A DNA stretch of 61,059 nt from Lichenibacterium ramalinae (lineage in GTDB: Bacteria > Pseudomonadota > Alphaproteobacteria > Rhizobiales > Beijerinckiaceae), in NCBI RefSeq assembly GCF_004137085.1, contig NZ_QYBC01000027.1:1-61059 (forward strand), read 5' to 3'. Position numbers and translations under genes: made by a program. Below, piece after piece: positions 52,506-60,610 of this stretch; position 1 is the first letter of the stretch, and each line of letters starts with the position of its first letter. The notes under the pieces were generated by a model. It did not search any database. It was not told the origin of the DNA and saw nothing but the letters and a program-made list of their open reading frames with translations.

Positions 52506-53801
52506 GTGGGCTTGGTGCTGAGGGCACTCGACGGCGACGGCGGCGAGCGGGCTGTCCCGGGCGGCAAGCCGTTCCTCATGGGCCGCGGGCCGGACAACGA
52601 TTGGGTGCTCGACGACCCCGCGCGCGAGATCTCCAAGGTGCATTGCCGCATCGACGAGGACGGCCGCGCCCATCTCATCACGGACCTGTCGATCAACGGC
52701 GTCCACCTGGAGCGCGAGGGTCGCGTGCTCGGCCGCGGCAACCGCCACCGCCTCGCCGTCGGCGACGTGTTCGCGGTGGGGCCGCACCGCTTCGCCGTGG
52801 CCGAGGCCGACGCGGGGCGGGCGGAGCCGGCGCCTGGCGACACGCCGGGCGCGGTCGGCGACATCCTCGGCGGCCGCGGGGCCGGCGCGGAGGCGCGGGC
52901 CGCCGCGGCCCTGTCGGGCGAGGCGGAGGGCTGGCTCGGCGCATTGCCGGTGAAAGCCGCCGACGCGGGGCTCGCCCGCCCGCTCGGCTGGGACGGGCCG
53001 CCCGCGGCCGGGAGCGCGCACCTGCCCGCCGACTTCGACGCCCCCGCGAGCCCCTTGGCCGACGCGGCCGAACACGCGCCCGCGACCTCCACCGCGCTCC
53101 ATGCGCCGCGGCCGGCGCAGGTCCCGCCGGCACAGTTCCTGCCGGCGGACTGGCTCGACGGTGCCGAGGACGGCTCCACGCCGGCCCACGCGCCGCCGCC
53201 CGCCTCGGCGATGCGTGACGCCGCCCCGGCCGCCGACGCCGGAGCGGCGCGGCGCGGCCTGCTCGAAGGCGCGCGGGTCGACCCCGCCGCACTGTCGGCC
53301 GCGCGCGACCCCGCGCTCTTCGGGCGGGCGGGCAGGCTGCTGCGGGCGCTGCTCGACGGGCTCGACGGGCTGGAAGCCGCGCAGGCCGCGGCCGAGCACG
53401 GCCTCGGCATCGCCCCGCCGCCGGACGCGTCGCTGTGGAACGATGTGCTGTCGTCGGCGCGGGACCCCATCGTGAAGCTGCTGTCGGACGACGAGGAGGA
53501 CGCCCTCGGGGGCCTCGCGCGCCGGCTCGGCGCTTTGGCGGACCGCCAGCGCGCGCTCGGCGCCGCCATGGCCGAGGCGGCCGGCATCTGGGACCACCGG
53601 CTGGGTCCCGGCGCCCTCGCCGACGTCCCCGTGCCCTGGTTTGCGGCCGGCCCGATCGGGCGCGCGGCACTGTGGGACCGCTACGCCGAGGCCCATGCCG
53701 CGCTCTGCCGCGACGCCGCCGGCCCGGACGGCGCCGAGCCGGGCCATCCCCTCGCGGGGCTCGTGCGGCGCGCCTTCGCGCGCCGGCTGTCGGAAAGGTA
53801 G
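52506..53801 (+). CDS. tagH: T6SS FHA-domain protein TagH
   Basis: 431 residues from GTG 52506. The N-terminal FHA domain (about 20-95) has GRGPDNDWVLDD, REISKVHCRI and ITDLSINGVHLE, the phosphothreonine-binding pattern. A Pro/Ala-rich linker follows, and the C-terminal TagH domain (about 240-431) has ALFGRAGRLLRALLDGLDGL and the late AALWDRYAEAHAAL. TagH is the phosphoprotein reader of the PpkA/PppA pathway that controls T6SS assembly. It begins 10 nt after dotG and ends 7 nt before tssK, tying the Dot genes to the T6SS genes. Confidence 0.88.
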   Translation: MGLVLRALDGDGGERAVPGGKPFLMGRGPDNDWVLDDPAREISKVHCRIDEDGRAHLITDLSINGVHLEREGRVLGRGNRHRLAVGDVFAVGPHRFAVAEADAGRAEPAPGDTPGAVGDILGGRGAGAEARAAAALSGEAEGWLGALPVKAADAGLARPLGWDGPPAAGSAHLPADFDAPASPLADAAEHAPATSTALHAPRPAQVPPAQFLPADWLDGAEDGSTPAHAPPPASAMRDAAPAADAGAARRGLLEGARVDPAALSAARDPALFGRAGRLLRALLDGLDGLEAAQAAAEHGLGIAPPPDASLWNDVLSSARDPIVKLLSDDEEDALGGLARRLGALADRQRALGAAMAEAAGIWDHRLGPGALADVPVPWFAAGPIGRAALWDRYAEAHAALCRDAAGPDGAEPGHPLAGLVRRAFARRLSER

Positions 53802-53808
53802 GGGGCGC

Positions 53809-55146
53809 ATGCTGGAGGAGAACCGGGTCGCCTGGACCGAGGGCATGTTCCTCCGTGTCCACCATTTCCAGCAGGCGGACCGCTGGACCGAGCGGGTGGT
53901 GCGCGCCACCACGCGCGAGCTGCAGCCCTATCCCTGGGGCTTCGCCGAATGCGCGGTCGACCGCGAATCTCTCGCGGTGGGCCGCTTCGCCCTGTCCTAC
54001 GCGCGGGGCCTGTTCGCCGACGGCACGAGCTTCGAGGCGCCCGGCGACGCCGACCTGCCGCCCCCGCTGGAGCTGGTCGAGGGCGCCCGCGACGTGCTGG
54101 TCCACCTCGCCCTCCCGTCGCGCCAGCCCGGCGTCGCCGAAATGGGCGACGGCCGCCCGGCCGACACCGGCACGCGCTACCGCCGCTCCGACTACGCGGC
54201 GGCGGACGCCAACGCCGACAGCTTCCTCGATTCGGACATCGCGGTGGGGAGGCTGCGCCTGAGCTTCGCGCCCTCGACCGGCCCGCTCGCGGGCCTGGAA
54301 AAGCTCCCCGTCGCGAGGATCGTCGAGGTCCGCTCGGACCTCGCGGTGGTGCTCGACGACAAGTTCATCGCCCCCGCGCTCAACTGCGCCGCCCAGGCGC
54401 CGCTCGCCGCCCTGCTCGGCGAGCTGCAGGGGCTGGTGTCGCACCGCGCCGAGGCCATCGCGGCCCGCATCGCCGACCCCACCGTGCGGGGCACGGCCGA
54501 GATCGCCGACTTCCTGCTGCTGCAGACCCTGAACCGCTACGACCCGCCGCTGCGCCACCTCGCCGCCCAGGCGGCCCGCATCCACCCGGAGGAGTTCTAC
54601 CGCTTCTGCCTCGCGGCGGCGGGCGAGCTCAGCACCTTCACGGCGGCGTCCAAGCGCGCGTCGCGCTACCCGGACTACCGCCACGACGACCTCCGGGCGA
54701 GCTTCGCGGCCGTCTACGCCGACCTGCGCGCCTCGCTCAGCGCCGTGCTGGAGCAGACCGCAGTGCCCATCGAGCTGCAGGAGCGCCGCCACGGTGTGCG
54801 GGTCGGCACGGTGGAGGACCGCTCGCTGATCCTGCAAGCCGGTTTCGTCTTGGCCGTGCGGGCCAACATGCCGGCCGAGCAGCTGCGCCGACAGCTGCCG
54901 AACCAGATCAAGGTCGGCCCCGTCGAGCAGATCGCCCAGCTGGTCAACGTGGCGCTGCCCGGCGTGCCGGTGCGGCCGCTGTCGGTGGCGCCGCGCCAGC
55001 TGCCCTACCGCAACGGCACCGTCTATTTCGAGCTCGACACGGCCGCGGCCCTGTGGCGCGAGCTGGCCGCCTCGGGCGCGCTGGCCATCCACGTCGCAGG
55101 CTCGTTTCCCGAGATCGAGCTCGAGCTCTGGGCCATCAGGGGCTAG
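53809..55146 (+). CDS. tssK: T6SS baseplate protein TssK
   Basis: 445 residues, the usual TssK length. The diagnostic start is NRVAWTEGMFLRVHHFQQAD, followed by ARIVEVRSDLAVVLDDKFIA, the helical FLLLQTLNRYDPPLRHLAA and the C-terminal QLPNQIKVGPVEQIAQLVN and TVYFELDTAAALWREL. TssK links the baseplate wedge to the TssL/TssM membrane complex. Its presence shows that the locus is truly type VI and not just a Dot/Icm fragment. Confidence 0.95.
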   Translation: MLEENRVAWTEGMFLRVHHFQQADRWTERVVRATTRELQPYPWGFAECAVDRESLAVGRFALSYARGLFADGTSFEAPGDADLPPPLELVEGARDVLVHLALPSRQPGVAEMGDGRPADTGTRYRRSDYAAADANADSFLDSDIAVGRLRLSFAPSTGPLAGLEKLPVARIVEVRSDLAVVLDDKFIAPALNCAAQAPLAALLGELQGLVSHRAEAIAARIADPTVRGTAEIADFLLLQTLNRYDPPLRHLAAQAARIHPEEFYRFCLAAAGELSTFTAASKRASRYPDYRHDDLRASFAAVYADLRASLSAVLEQTAVPIELQERRHGVRVGTVEDRSLILQAGFVLAVRANMPAEQLRRQLPNQIKVGPVEQIAQLVNVALPGVPVRPLSVAPRQLPYRNGTVYFELDTAAALWRELAASGALAIHVAGSFPEIELELWAIRG

Positions 55147-55149
55147 CCG

Positions 55150-56490
55150 ATGTCGATCGAAGCGCGGCCCCCCGGCTCCGACACCACGGTCATCAAGCCG
55201 GGGGGCGCGCCCCGCCGCGCGCCGGTGCTGTCGATCCGCGGCGGCGCCCGCGCCCGTCGGCCGGAGCCCGGGCCGCAGCCGGCGCCGACGGGCGCCGGGG
55301 CGGCGCGCGGCGTGCCGCCGCTGGTGTCGGCGGCGCTGCCGCTCCTCAACGTGACGGCGCGGCTGCGCGAGCCCGGCGAGGCGCCCGACATCGAGGGACT
55401 GCGCGCCCGCACGGTCGCGGCCGTGAAGCTGTTCGAACAGCGCTCGCTCGGCGCCGGCGTTCCGATCGAGCGCGGTCGCGCCGCCCATTATGCGCTCTGC
55501 GCGACCGTCGACGACGTGGTGCTGAACTCCGCCTGGGGCTCCTACAGCGTGTGGGCGCGCCAGAGCATGGTGTCGACCTTCCACGGCGACGTGACGGGCG
55601 GCGAGCGCTTCTTCGACCTGCTGTCCCACCTCCACAAGGCCCCCGGCACCAACCGCGACGTGCTGCTGCTGATGTACATGTGCCTGTCGATCGGCTTCGA
55701 GGGCCGCATGCGGGTCCACCCGCAGGGGCACCTGGAGATCGGGCGGATCCGCGAAGGCCTGTACCGGACGCTGCGGGGCGAGGGCGAGCGCGAGCTGTCG
55801 CCGGACTGGCGCGGCGTCGACGCACGGCACCGGCCGCTGTCGACCCCGCTGGTGCTGTGGACCGCGGCGGCGCTCGCGGTGCTGATCCTCACGGGCGCGT
55901 GGTTCGGGCTCGGCGGCGCACTCGACCGCCGCTCGGACGCGACCTTCGCGGCCCTGCTGGCCGCGCCCCCGCGCGGCACGCCGAGCCTGCTGCGCTCGCC
56001 GGCCGAGAAGGCGAAGGACGCGGCCGCCGCGGCGGCCGACAGCTCGCTCGGGCCGCTCAGGGCGGCCCTGGCGCCCGAGGTCGCCCAGGGGCTGCTCGAC
56101 GTCGAGAAGACGGACGGCGGCACGCTGATCCGCCTCCACAACAAGGGCCTGTTCGCCACCGGCAGCGCCACGGTGTCGACCGAGTTCGCCGGCCTCCTCG
56201 ACCGCATCGGCCGCACCCTGAAGGGCCAGGCCGCCCAGGTCCTGGTGATCGGCTACACCGACGACGTGCCGATCCGCACCGCGCGCTTCCCGTCCAACTA
56301 CGAGCTGTCGGTGGCGCGGGCCGAGGCGGTGTCGAAGCTCCTCGGCGCCGAGGTGGACCCCGCCATCCTCCGCGCGGAGGGGCGCGGCCAGGCGCAGCCC
56401 GTCGCCGACAACGGCACCGCGGACGGGCGCGAACAGAACCGCCGCACCGAAATCACCGTGTTCGACCGCAGGGGGGCGCCCCAGCCATGA
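55150..56490 (+). CDS. tssL: T6SS membrane protein TssL (DotU/IcmH) with OmpA domain
   Basis: 446 residues. The cytoplasmic DotU domain (about 60-225) has VPPLVSAALPLLNVTARLRE, HYALCATVDDVVLNSAWG, QSMVSTFHGDVTGGERFFDL and LSIGFEGRMRV. One membrane span lies at about 233-255 (LVLWTAAALAVLILTGAWFG). The periplasmic C-terminus is an OmpA-type peptidoglycan-binding domain (VLVIGYTDDVPIRTARFPSN, LSVARAEAVSKLL, REQNRRTEITVF). Plain TssL lacks this domain; evolved TssL proteins use it to anchor the complex to the wall. It overlaps tssM by 4 nt. Confidence 0.95.
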   Translation: MSIEARPPGSDTTVIKPGGAPRRAPVLSIRGGARARRPEPGPQPAPTGAGAARGVPPLVSAALPLLNVTARLREPGEAPDIEGLRARTVAAVKLFEQRSLGAGVPIERGRAAHYALCATVDDVVLNSAWGSYSVWARQSMVSTFHGDVTGGERFFDLLSHLHKAPGTNRDVLLLMYMCLSIGFEGRMRVHPQGHLEIGRIREGLYRTLRGEGERELSPDWRGVDARHRPLSTPLVLWTAAALAVLILTGAWFGLGGALDRRSDATFAALLAAPPRGTPSLLRSPAEKAKDAAAAAADSSLGPLRAALAPEVAQGLLDVEKTDGGTLIRLHNKGLFATGSATVSTEFAGLLDRIGRTLKGQAAQVLVIGYTDDVPIRTARFPSNYELSVARAEAVSKLLGAEVDPAILRAEGRGQAQPVADNGTADGREQNRRTEITVFDRRGAPQP

Positions 56491-59183
56491 TGGTGCTGAA
56501 CTGGTTCTACGAGATCCGCAGCTACATCGGCGCCTACGGCCAGCACATCAAGGCGCGCTGGCTGCTGTCGCTGGTGTGGGTCCTCGCCATCTCGGCGATG
56601 ATCTGGTTCTACGGCGACACGCTGTCCTTCGGCACGTGGCGGCCGCTGGAAGCGCAGCGCGCGCGGCTGGTCGCGATCGGGATCGCCTTCGCGGTCTGGC
56701 TGGCGATCCTGCTCGTGCGCCTCGTGCGGGCGCGCCGCGCCGACGCGGCCCTCAGCGACGCCGTGACGGCGGACGGCAGGGCCGACCCGGCCCGCGCCGC
56801 CGCCGACGACGTGGCCGAGATCCGCGCCCGCCTGCGGACGGCCTTGAAGGAGCTGCGCGGCAAGCTCCGCCGCGGCTCGGTCTATTCGCTGCCCTGGTAC
56901 GCGCTGATCGGGCCGCCGGGCGCCGGCAAGACGACCGCGCTGACCAACTCGGGTCTGAACTTCCCCCTCGCCGACACGATCGGCGACGGGCCGGTGGAGG
57001 GCGTCGGCGGCACGCGCCACTGCGACTGGTGGTTCACCGAGGACAGCATCCTCATCGATACGGCCGGCCGCTACACCGCGCAGGACAACGAGCCCGAGGT
57101 CGAGCGGGCGAGCTGGCAGGGTTTCCTCGCGCTGCTGAAGAAGCACCGGCCGCGCCAGCCGCTGAACGGCGCGCTGGTGATGGTGGGGCTCGACGACATC
57201 CTGCGCGCCGAGCCGGCCGAACGGCTGCGGCAGGCGCGCACGATCCGCAAGCGGCTGCGCGAGCTCGACGAAGCGTTCCGCCTGCGCGTGCCCGCCTACC
57301 TCGTGCTGACCAAGGCGGACCGGCTGGCGGGTTTCTCGGCCTTCTTCGAGCACCTCGACCGGCCGGCGCGCGAGCAGGTGTGGGGCGTGACCTTCCCCCT
57401 GCCGGCCCCGGGCCGGGGCGGCGAGGGCGGCCTCGCGGCCCGCTTCGCGTCCGGCCTCGACGGGCTGGTGGAGCGGCTGAACGGCCTGCTGCTCGACCGC
57501 CTCCAGGCCGAGGCCGACCCGCAGCGCCGGGCCGAAATCTTCGCCTTCCCGAGCCAGGTCGCGCTGCTCGCCGAGCCGCTCCACGAGATCATGGGCGAGA
57601 TCGGCTCCGATTCGCGCTTCGACCCGGCCCCGCGCGTGCGCGGCGTCTACTTCGCGTCCGCCCACCAGGACCGCGCCTCGCTCGACTTCGTGAGCGAGAC
57701 CACGCGCAGCCAGTTCGGGGTCGCGGCGCCCGACCGGGCCGGCGAGGGCGACGGGACCTTGGAGGCCGGCAAGAGCTACTTCCTGGCGCGCCTGCTGCGC
57801 GACGTGGTGTTCAACGAGGCCAGCCTCGTGTCGACCGACCCCGTGCGCGAGCGGCGGCGGCGGATCGCCCGCTGGGCCGGCGCCGGCGCCTTCGCGGCGC
57901 TGGTGCTGGCGCTGTCCGGCGCTTGGCTGCTCGACTATTTCGGCCAGGAGCGCCGCCTCGCCGACACCGAGGCGCGGCTCGGCGTCTATGCCGCCGCGGC
58001 CGCCGCCATCCCCGTCGCGGACGTGCGCGACGCCGACATCGGCCGCGCCCTGCCGGCGCTGGACGAGGCCGCCGCGCTGGTGCCGCCGCCCGAGGAGGGC
58101 TGGCGCTGGGCCGCGCTTCACCTGCCCGACCAGGAGCCCAAGGTGCGGGCGGGCGCGAACGACGTGTACCGCCGGGCGCTGAACGGCTTCCTCCTGCCGC
58201 GCCTCCTCGTCGCCGTCGAGGGCGACCTCAAGCGCGGCGGCGACGCCGCGGCGACCGCGGACGCGCTGCGGCTCTACCCGATGCTCGGCGCGCGGGCCGC
58301 GGTCGACGCGCCCTTCGCCACCAAGGCCCTCGCGGGGGACATCGACGGCGCGCTGCCGGGAGACGGCAGGGCGCCCGAAAGGGCGGACGCGGGCCGCAAG
58401 ATCGCGGCGCTTCTGTCCGGGCCGCTGACCCCCATAGCTCTCGACCCCGGCGCGGTCGCCCAGGCGCAGGCGGCCGGGCGGGTGCGCGAGCGCATGGCGG
58501 CCTGGGACAAGAGCGGCGGCGCCCTGTGCCGCGGCGCCTTCGAGGGTCACTACCCAGCCCGCGCCGCCGCCGACGCCGGCATATCGCAGGAGGACTTCAC
58601 CGCGCTGTTCGGCCCGAACGGCCGCTTCGACAGCTTCTTCCGCGAAACGCTGGCGCCGCTGGTCGACACCGGCGCCCACCCGTGGCGCTGGAAGGACGCG
58701 CGGCCGGGGGCGGCCGGGGCGCGCGACGGGCTGGAGGCTTTCGAGCGGGCCGCGGCGATCCGCGACGGCTTCTTCGGCGGGGCGAACGGCGCCCTGGGCA
58801 TCACCTTCGACGCCACGCCCGTGTCGGTCGCGGGGGCGTCCTCGGTGTCGATGGTGCTGGACGGCCAGCAGCTCGACTACGCGACCGGCGACCGCGGCGG
58901 GCCGCGGCCCGTCGCCCTGTCGTGGCCGAGCGACGCGGGCAGCGCCGGCGCCGAGGTGTCGTTCCGCCCCGGCGGGCCCGACGCCGTGCTGGAGCACCGC
59001 GGGCTGTGGGCGCCGTTCCACCTGCTCGACGCCGCGCAGGTACAGCCTTCCGGGACGGGGGGGGCGCGCGTGGTCTTCTCGGCCGGCGCGCGGCAGGCGA
59101 CCTTCGACCTGCACGCCGAGACGGCCGCCAACCCCTTCGACCTGGCGACCCTACACGGCTTCAACTGCCCGAGGGCGCTGTGA
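56487..59183 (+). CDS. tssM: T6SS membrane protein TssM (IcmF), short form
   Basis: 898 residues. Two spans near the N-terminus (about 25-42 and 61-80) precede a cytoplasmic NTPase-like domain with Walker A IGPPGAGKTTALTNSGLNFP (P-loop 142-149) and ILIDTAGRYTAQDNE. A third span lies at about 467-485 (AGAFAALVLALSGAWLLDYF). The periplasmic part has only about 410 residues and ends in the IcmF C-terminal beta domain (ITFDATPVSV..., FRPGGPDAVLEHRGLWAPF). Typical TssM has 1100-1200 residues, so much of the periplasmic helical region is missing. It overlaps its neighbours by 4 nt on both sides. Confidence 0.94.
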   Translation: MMVLNWFYEIRSYIGAYGQHIKARWLLSLVWVLAISAMIWFYGDTLSFGTWRPLEAQRARLVAIGIAFAVWLAILLVRLVRARRADAALSDAVTADGRADPARAAADDVAEIRARLRTALKELRGKLRRGSVYSLPWYALIGPPGAGKTTALTNSGLNFPLADTIGDGPVEGVGGTRHCDWWFTEDSILIDTAGRYTAQDNEPEVERASWQGFLALLKKHRPRQPLNGALVMVGLDDILRAEPAERLRQARTIRKRLRELDEAFRLRVPAYLVLTKADRLAGFSAFFEHLDRPAREQVWGVTFPLPAPGRGGEGGLAARFASGLDGLVERLNGLLLDRLQAEADPQRRAEIFAFPSQVALLAEPLHEIMGEIGSDSRFDPAPRVRGVYFASAHQDRASLDFVSETTRSQFGVAAPDRAGEGDGTLEAGKSYFLARLLRDVVFNEASLVSTDPVRERRRRIARWAGAGAFAALVLALSGAWLLDYFGQERRLADTEARLGVYAAAAAAIPVADVRDADIGRALPALDEAAALVPPPEEGWRWAALHLPDQEPKVRAGANDVYRRALNGFLLPRLLVAVEGDLKRGGDAAATADALRLYPMLGARAAVDAPFATKALAGDIDGALPGDGRAPERADAGRKIAALLSGPLTPIALDPGAVAQAQAAGRVRERMAAWDKSGGALCRGAFEGHYPARAAADAGISQEDFTALFGPNGRFDSFFRETLAPLVDTGAHPWRWKDARPGAAGARDGLEAFERAAAIRDGFFGGANGALGITFDATPVSVAGASSVSMVLDGQQLDYATGDRGGPRPVALSWPSDAGSAGAEVSFRPGGPDAVLEHRGLWAPFHLLDAAQVQPSGTGGARVVFSAGARQATFDLHAETAANPFDLATLHGFNCPRAL

Positions 59184-60610
59184 CGGACGGCGCCGCGCCG
59201 GGCTTCTTCGGCAAGATCGCGGCGAGGGGCGACTTCGTGTCCCGGCGGATCGACGGCCCGGCGCGGGCCGCGCTCGACGCCTGGCTGTCGGCCGCCGTGG
59301 TGGCGAGCCGGCGGGCGCTCGGCGGGAGCTGGCTCGGCCATTACGCCGCCGCCCCCGCTTGGCGCTTCGCGCTGGCCGCGGGGGCGGCGGGGCCGGAGCC
59401 GCTCGCCGGCGTGATGGTGGCGAGCCAGGACGGGGCGGGCCGCCAGTTCCCGCTGGTGATCGCCGCGCGCCTGCCCGGGGACGCCTCGCTCTACGCCCTG
59501 TGCCGTCACGCCGCCGCCTGGTTCGACGTCGCGGAGGAGGCTGCCGCCGCCGCACGCTCCAAGACGCTCGACCTCGACGCCTTCGACGCCCGGGTGGCGG
59601 CGCTGGGCGGCCCGCCCGCGGCCCCGCCGGGCGAGGTGGAAGCGCGGCGCCTGCCCTTCGGCGGCGACGTCGCGCGGGCCGCGGCCCTCGCCGACGCGCT
59701 GGAACTCGCTTTGGTCGGCCGCCCTGCCCCCGAGGGCCCGCCTGCGACCCTGTGGTGGACGCGCGAGGGCGGCCCCGCGCCGGCCTCGCTGCTGCTCCAC
59801 GCCGGCCTGCCCGCGCCGGACCGCTTCGCCGCCCTGCTGGACGGGCGCTGGGCGCGCTGGGGCTGGGACGAGCCCGCCGCCGCGCCGCCCGTGCCGGACG
59901 CCCCGGCGCCCGCCGGCCCGGTGCCCGCCGGCCCGGTGCCGCACGGCCCGCTGCGCTCGGCCGCGCGGACGCACCGCGGCACCCACCGGCCGAGCAACCA
60001 GGACGCGGCGCTGGAGCGGCCCGACCTCGGCCTGTGGGCGGTGGCGGACGGGGCGGGCGGCCACGACGACGGCGCCGCCGCCAGCGCGGCCGTGATCGCC
60101 CGGCTCGGCGGCTTCGCGCCGGCCCTGAGCTTCGCCAGCGCCCTGACCGAGATCGAGGAGCTGCTCGGCGAGGCCAACGACGCGTTGCGGGCGCGGGCCC
60201 GCAGCCTCGGGCCGGAGCGGATGGTGGCGGCCGTGGTGGTGGCGCTGTTCGTGCATGGCGGCCACTACGCCGTGGTGTGGGCCGGCGACAGCCGCGCCTA
60301 CCTGCTGCGCGACGGCGACGCCGTGCGGCTGACGCGCGACCACGTCAGCGAGGACGCGCGCTACGTCACCCGCGCGGTGGGGGCCGCCAACGCGCTGATG
60401 GTGGACGTGGCCCGCGGCACGGTGCTGCCGGGCGACCGCTTCGTGCTGTGCAGCGACGGGCTGGTGAAGGCCACCGGCGCCGCGGTGCTCGACGCCGCGC
60501 TGCGGCCCGGCCCGCCCGCCGTGGCCGCCGCGGCCCTGATCGAGGACGCGCTGATCGCCGGCGCCTCCGACAACGTGACGGCTCTGGTTGTTGACGTGGG
60601 GACGGCATGA
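59180..60610 (+). CDS. tagF-pppA: TagF-PppA fusion: T6SS regulator plus PP2C phosphatase
   Basis: 476 residues from GTG 59180. The TagF/ImpM part (about 1-235) opens PGFFGKIAARGDFVSRRI and has SQDGAGRQFPLVIAARLPGD. A Pro-rich hinge (PAPAGPVPAGPVPHGP) leads to a PP2C domain (about 255-476) with RPSNQDA, WAVADGAGGHDDGAAAS, WAGDSRAYLLRDGDAVRLTR, VLCSDGLVKA and ASDNVTALVV, covering the metal-binding aspartates. PppA reverses PpkA phosphorylation, and TagF represses T6SS. The same fusion is known from Agrobacterium. Confidence 0.92.
   Translation: MTDGAAPGFFGKIAARGDFVSRRIDGPARAALDAWLSAAVVASRRALGGSWLGHYAAAPAWRFALAAGAAGPEPLAGVMVASQDGAGRQFPLVIAARLPGDASLYALCRHAAAWFDVAEEAAAAARSKTLDLDAFDARVAALGGPPAAPPGEVEARRLPFGGDVARAAALADALELALVGRPAPEGPPATLWWTREGGPAPASLLLHAGLPAPDRFAALLDGRWARWGWDEPAAAPPVPDAPAPAGPVPAGPVPHGPLRSAARTHRGTHRPSNQDAALERPDLGLWAVADGAGGHDDGAAASAAVIARLGGFAPALSFASALTEIEELLGEANDALRARARSLGPERMVAAVVVALFVHGGHYAVVWAGDSRAYLLRDGDAVRLTRDHVSEDARYVTRAVGAANALMVDVARGTVLPGDRFVLCSDGLVKATGAAVLDAALRPGPPAVAAAALIEDALIAGASDNVTALVVDVGTA

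Noticed and set aside
52693-56139. A 1148-codon minus-strand frame opposite the T6SS genes
   Set aside because: It is antisense to tagH, tssK and tssL with full domain matches; the frame reads as Arg/Ala/Pro-rich noise.
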